Shown: one piece after another, positions 60,952 through 64,000 of the stretch
How the letters are laid out: the number at the start of each line of letters is the position of its first letter
Numbering within the stretch: the first letter of the stretch is position 1
Assembly (NCBI RefSeq): GCF_000772045.1
Contig: NZ_CP009754.1
Span: forward strand, 1,984,001-2,048,000
Reading direction: 5' to 3'
Length of the DNA: 64,000 nt
Source: Streptomyces sp. CCM_MD2014
Lineage (GTDB): Bacteria > Actinomycetota > Actinomycetes > Streptomycetales > Streptomycetaceae
The notes under the pieces: generated by a model
Database searches by the model: none
The model's input: the letters and a program-made list of their open reading frames with translations, nothing else
Told to the model about the DNA's origin: nothing
Position numbers and translations under genes: made by a program

Positions 60952-62595
60952 ATGGCAGGCAGTACCCACACCGTGACGAATCAGGCGCCGCCGCTGACCG
61001 GCTACGACGTCTTCACCGCCGACCGGGCCCTGACGGAGGCGGTCGAGCGGCATCTGCCGGCGGAGCTGCGGGAGGAGGCGCTGGCCGAGCTGTCGGGGAC
61101 GGGTCGCGGCTGCGGGGCGCTCCAGACCCAGGAGTGGGGGGCGCAGGCCAACGCGAGTCCTCCGGTGCTGCGCACCCACGACCGGTACGGGCACCGCGTC
61201 GACGAGGTCGACTTCCACCCCGCCTGGCACCGGCTGCTCGGCAAGGGCGTCTCGGCGGGCCTGACCGACGCCTGGTCGCGTCCGGGCGGGCACGTGCGGC
61301 GTGCGGCCGGGTTCCTGATGTGGACGCAGGTGGAGGCGGGGAACTGCTGTCCGCTGTCGATGACGCACGCGGCGGTGCCCGCCCTGCGCGCCGACCCCGA
61401 ACTGGCCGCCGAGTGGGTGCCGCGGCTGACCTCCCGGGTCTACGACCGGGAGCTGCGGCCGGCCCGCCTGAAGGCCGGGGTGCTGTTCGGGATGGGCATG
61501 ACGGAGAAGCAGGGCGGCAGCGACGTACGGGCGAACACCACGTCGGCGCGGCCGCTGGCCGAGGCCGGGACGTACGCGCTGACCGGGCACAAGTGGTTCT
61601 GCTCGGCGCCCATGTCGGACGGCTTCCTGGTGCTGGCCCGGGCGCCCGGGGGGCTGACCTGCTTCCTGGTGCCGCGCGTCCTGGCGGACGGCACCCGCAA
61701 CGTCTTCCTGATCCAGCGGCTCAAGGACAAGCTGGGCAACCGGTCCAACGCCTCGGCGGAGGTCGAGTTCGCCGGGACGTGGGCGCGCCGGGTCGGCGAG
61801 GAGGGGCGCGGGGTGGCCACCGTCATCGAGATGGTGGCGGCGACCCGGCTCGACTGCGTGCTGGGCTCGGCGGGGCTGATGCGGCAGGCGGTGGCGCAGG
61901 CGGTGCACCACTGCGGATACCGCGAGGCGTTCGGCGGGAAGCTGGCCGACAAGCCGCTGATGCGCAACGTGCTCGCGGACCTCGCGGTCGAGTCGGAGGC
62001 GGCGACCGTCCTCGGGATGCGGCTGGCGGCCGCCTACGACGCCGCCGGGGCCGGGGACGAGCGGGAACGGGCGCTGCTGCGGCTCGCGGTGCCGGCGGCC
62101 AAGTACTGGGTGACCAAGCGCTGCGCGCCGGTCGCGGTGGAGGCGGCCGAGTGCCTGGGCGGCAACGGGTACGTCGAGGAGTCCGGGCTGCCCCGGCTGG
62201 TGCGCGAGTCGCCGCTGAACTCGGTCTGGGAGGGCGCCGGCAACGTGCAGGCGCTGGACGTGCTGCGGGCGCTGGGGCGCGAACCGGCGGCGCTGGACGC
62301 GTATCTGACGGAGGTGGGCGCGGCGCGCGGGGCCGATCACCGGCTGGACGCGGCGATCCGGGACCTGCTGACGGAGCTGGCCGACCTCGCGGCCGCCGAG
62401 GGACGGGCGCGGCTCCTGGCGGAGCGGCTGGCGCTGGTGCTGCAGGGCGCGCTGCTGGTGCGGTACGCGCCGCCGGAGGTGGCCGACGCGTTCTGCGCCT
62501 CGCGACTGGGCGGCGACGGGGGTGCGGCATTCGGCACGCTGCCGCCGACGCTGGACCTCGCGGCGGTGGTGGATCGGGCGCGGCCCGTGGTCTGA
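60952..62595 (+). CDS. aidB: AidB-like acyl-CoA dehydrogenase family protein
   Basis: Predicted 547-aa flavoprotein close in length to E. coli AidB (541 aa). AidB landmarks: NQAPPLTGYDVFTADRAL at the start, FGMGMTEKQGGSDVRANTT, LTGHKWFCSAPMSDGFLVLA, CLGGNGYVEESGLPRLVRESPLNSVWEGAGNVQALDVLR (regions about 178-196, 208-228 and 399-438) and the DNA-binding-like C-terminal helices. AidB protects DNA from alkylation; the Ada-AlkA/Ogt pair is 40 kb away. ATG 60952 begins MAGSTHTVTN. A strong terminator follows. Confidence 0.92.
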   Translation: MAGSTHTVTNQAPPLTGYDVFTADRALTEAVERHLPAELREEALAELSGTGRGCGALQTQEWGAQANASPPVLRTHDRYGHRVDEVDFHPAWHRLLGKGVSAGLTDAWSRPGGHVRRAAGFLMWTQVEAGNCCPLSMTHAAVPALRADPELAAEWVPRLTSRVYDRELRPARLKAGVLFGMGMTEKQGGSDVRANTTSARPLAEAGTYALTGHKWFCSAPMSDGFLVLARAPGGLTCFLVPRVLADGTRNVFLIQRLKDKLGNRSNASAEVEFAGTWARRVGEEGRGVATVIEMVAATRLDCVLGSAGLMRQAVAQAVHHCGYREAFGGKLADKPLMRNVLADLAVESEAATVLGMRLAAAYDAAGAGDERERALLRLAVPAAKYWVTKRCAPVAVEAAECLGGNGYVEESGLPRLVRESPLNSVWEGAGNVQALDVLRALGREPAALDAYLTEVGAARGADHRLDAAIRDLLTELADLAAAEGRARLLAERLALVLQGALLVRYAPPEVADAFCASRLGGDGGAAFGTLPPTLDLAAVVDRARPVV

Positions 62596-62605
62596 TTCCG
62601 GCCGC

Positions 62606-62651
62606 GTGGCGCGGGGGTGGTGCTGCGCCGACACGGCACCACCCCCGCCAC
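62606..62651 (+). terminator. Strong terminator hairpin after the aidB-like gene
   Basis: GCGGGGGTGGTGC (62611-62623) pairs perfectly with GCACCACCCCCGC (62636-62648) around a 12-base loop. A further GTG/CAC extends the base beyond a 2-base bulge. It begins 11-16 bp after the aidB-like stop. No T-tract follows, as usual here. Confidence 0.88.
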
Positions 62652-62727
62652 ACGGGCCTGTTCAGGCCGCGTACGCCGCTCGGGACGGCGCGGTTCAAGT
62701 TTGGACACCCGCGGGACCGTCCACCAG

Positions 62728-62747
62728 GGTTGCAGGGGGTTGCAACT
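62728..62747. repeat. GGTTGCA direct repeat upstream of the GAF-regulator gene
   Basis: GGTTGCA occurs at 62728 and 62738, exactly one helical turn apart, followed by ACTT, about 90-110 bp before the regulator GTG. It may be a site for the regulator itself or for another activator in its promoter. Confidence 0.4.
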
Positions 62748-62837
62748 TGCGGTCGGCTGTGTGCGGACTGTGCCCGTCCGGCGTGGGCAACCGGTCAGTA
62801 TGAGACGAACAATCGGCTTCCGGAAGGACGAGGTCCC

Positions 62838-64000
62838 GTGGCGCTCTCGCCCATGGACGTGACGCAGTTCGCCGCCGTCGACACGGCGCGTGCGGCGCGG
62901 ATGCTCAGCGAGGTCCGCTCCGCGAGACTCTCGGGCGGGCGGGCGCCGGTGGCGCCGCGGCCGGTGATCGAGCAGTCCTGGGACCGGATGCTGCGCAGCG
63001 GCGTCGATCCGGAGCACGACTTCCGCTCCGGGCTGCTGGCGCCGGAGGAGGTGCGGCGGCGGCGCGAGGCCTCCCCGCTGCGGCACGTCCTGCCGGTGCT
63101 GCGGGAGGCGCTGCTGTCGGTGGCCGACGTGGCGCACCACATCATGGTGGTCGCGGACGAGGACGGCCGGGTGCTGTGGCGGGAGGGGAGCGCGCGGGTG
63201 CTGCGCCGGGCCGACGGGCTCGGGTTCGAACTCGGGGCGGACTGGCGGGAGGAGGTGGTCGGCACCAACGGCCTGGGGACTCCGGCGGTGACCCGGCGGC
63301 CCGTACAGGTCTTCGCCTCCGAGCACTTCGTGCGGTCCCAGGCGACCTGGACCTGTGCCGGGGCGCCGATCACCGACCCGCGCAGCGGACGGCTGCTCGG
63401 GGTGGTCGACGTGAGCGGGCCGCTGGAGACGATGCATCCGGCCACGCTGGCCTGGGTGGACTCGGTGGCCAAGCTGGCGGAGGCCCGGCTGCGGGAACTG
63501 CACACGCAGTCGCTGGAGCGGTTGCGGGCGGTGGCCGCGCCGGTGCTGGCCCGGCTGGAGGGGCGGGCGCTGGTGGCGGACCGGGACGGCTGGACGGCGG
63601 CGGTGACGGGGATGCCGTACCTGGAGCGGGTGGTGCTGCCCAAGTCGCCGGAGGCGGGAGCGCGGTGGCTGCCGGCGTTCGGGGCGTGCACGGTGGAGCC
63701 GCTGGCGGAGGGCTGGCTGGTGCGGGCGGCGGCGGGGCCGGTGCCCCAGGGCACCGTCCGGATCGTGCTGGACCTCGGCCACCCGCGCCGGTGGTCGGTG
63801 CGGGTGCTGGGCGGCGCGGAGGACTGGGCGCGGGAACTGAGCCCACGGCACGCGGAGTTGCTGTACCTGCTGGCGGTGCACCGGGGTGGGCGCAGCGCCG
63901 CCGGACTGGCCGAGGACATGTTCGGCGACCCGGCCCGCACGGTGACGGTACGGGCGGAGATGTCGCGGGTACGGAGGTACCTCGGGGCCTACCTGGAGCA
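62838..64000 (+). CDS. GAF-domain transcriptional regulator (partial, runs off the window)
   Basis: GTG 62838 opens a frame that continues to the window end (387 codons). The family is that of acetoin/AcoR-like GAF regulators without the sigma-54 ATPase domain: start QFAAVDTARAARMLSEVR, RPVIEQSWDRMLRSGVDPEH, then a GAF domain (about 80-215, MVVADEDGRVLWREG ... EEVVGTNGLGTPAVTRRPVQVF) and a C-terminal winged-helix/BTAD-like region (ELSPRHAELLYLLAVHRGGRSAAGLAEDMFGD). An AAGGACGAGG precedes the GTG. In Streptomyces such genes often lie next to aldehyde or alcohol dehydrogenase genes, which may follow beyond the window. Confidence 0.85.
   Translation, partial: MALSPMDVTQFAAVDTARAARMLSEVRSARLSGGRAPVAPRPVIEQSWDRMLRSGVDPEHDFRSGLLAPEEVRRRREASPLRHVLPVLREALLSVADVAHHIMVVADEDGRVLWREGSARVLRRADGLGFELGADWREEVVGTNGLGTPAVTRRPVQVFASEHFVRSQATWTCAGAPITDPRSGRLLGVVDVSGPLETMHPATLAWVDSVAKLAEARLRELHTQSLERLRAVAAPVLARLEGRALVADRDGWTAAVTGMPYLERVVLPKSPEAGARWLPAFGACTVEPLAEGWLVRAAAGPVPQGTVRIVLDLGHPRRWSVRVLGGAEDWARELSPRHAELLYLLAVHRGGRSAAGLAEDMFGDPARTVTVRAEMSRVRRYLGAYLE

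Overview
The window is chromosomal DNA from a Streptomyces, very probably a close relative of S. coelicolor. The base composition is extremely G+C-rich, third codon positions are almost all G or C, and GTG or TTG starts and 4-bp gene overlaps are common. Several products are actinomycete hallmarks: an alditol oxidase of exactly 418 aa, a third MreB-like actin, a second fused SecDF, an Rv1733c-type membrane protein and a BTAD/GAF-type regulator. From memory, the gene order resembles the S. coelicolor SCO61xx region (AldO, SecDF, MreB-like protein). I could not search to confirm this. I count about 60 intact or partial protein genes, four decayed genes or remnants, one MITE-like element and several repeats. 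I saw no rRNA, tRNA, CRISPR array, phage module or complete insertion sequence.

Layout. 0-9.3 kb: partial gene, Rv1733c-type protein, an 843-bp low-complexity gap, then a leftward operon of two DksA/TraR zinc-finger proteins and an MreB-like protein. Diverging from it is a rightward run of sensor kinase, response regulator, small secreted protein and SecDF, ending at a GntR regulator. 9.4-18 kb: iron-box-controlled FhuF-type reductase, DUF2637 protein, RsbW-like ATPase, pyruvate dehydrogenase PoxB with a large PP2C-like protein upstream, a LuxR/TrmB-type regulator and a DUF456 protein. 18-21.3 kb: alkylation repair pair (Ogt and Ada-AlkA) and the ribosome-maturation GTPase RsgA. 21.2-28.4 kb: truncated ABC ATPase, unusual radical SAM protein, AldO, MFS transporter, and a PHP-domain protein coupled to an unknown protein. 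28.4-33.8 kb: TetR with a near-perfect operator, a MITE between convergent genes, a PEP-mutase family protein, a DinB-like protein, and a CPBP protease-kinase-regulator operon. 33.9-39.5 kb: MmuM and a translationally coupled MoxR/DUF58/DUF4129 operon with a frameshifted DUF58 gene. 39.6-48.3 kb: PBP4-type D,D-carboxypeptidase, esterase, STAS protein, lipoprotein, then a decayed stretch (TPR pseudogene, broken secreted protein), a VOC protein, a Tat-exported hydrolase and AraC regulators. 49.4-59.6 kb: a compact locus of ROK repressor, M81 peptidase and CutC facing a complete peptide-type ABC transporter that ends in a ROK sugar kinase. 59.7-64 kb: BrkB family protein, AidB-like acyl-CoA dehydrogenase and a GAF-domain regulator running off the end.

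How the genes work together. The left part looks like an envelope/stress module in which signalling, DksA-like RNA polymerase regulators and extra secretion capacity sit side by side. The 50-59.6 kb locus is the best candidate for an undescribed system: import plus peptidase plus sugar kinase under a ROK repressor suggests uptake and breakdown of an amino-sugar/peptide conjugate such as a muropeptide. The MoxR operon is a widespread but poorly understood envelope-associated system, and its overlap pattern exposes an apparent single-base lesion.

Limits. All functions come from motif reading by eye. Start codons were chosen from Shine-Dalgarno spacing, overlap pattern and conserved N-termini. 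Operators, terminators and the MITE are inferred from symmetry in the sequence.
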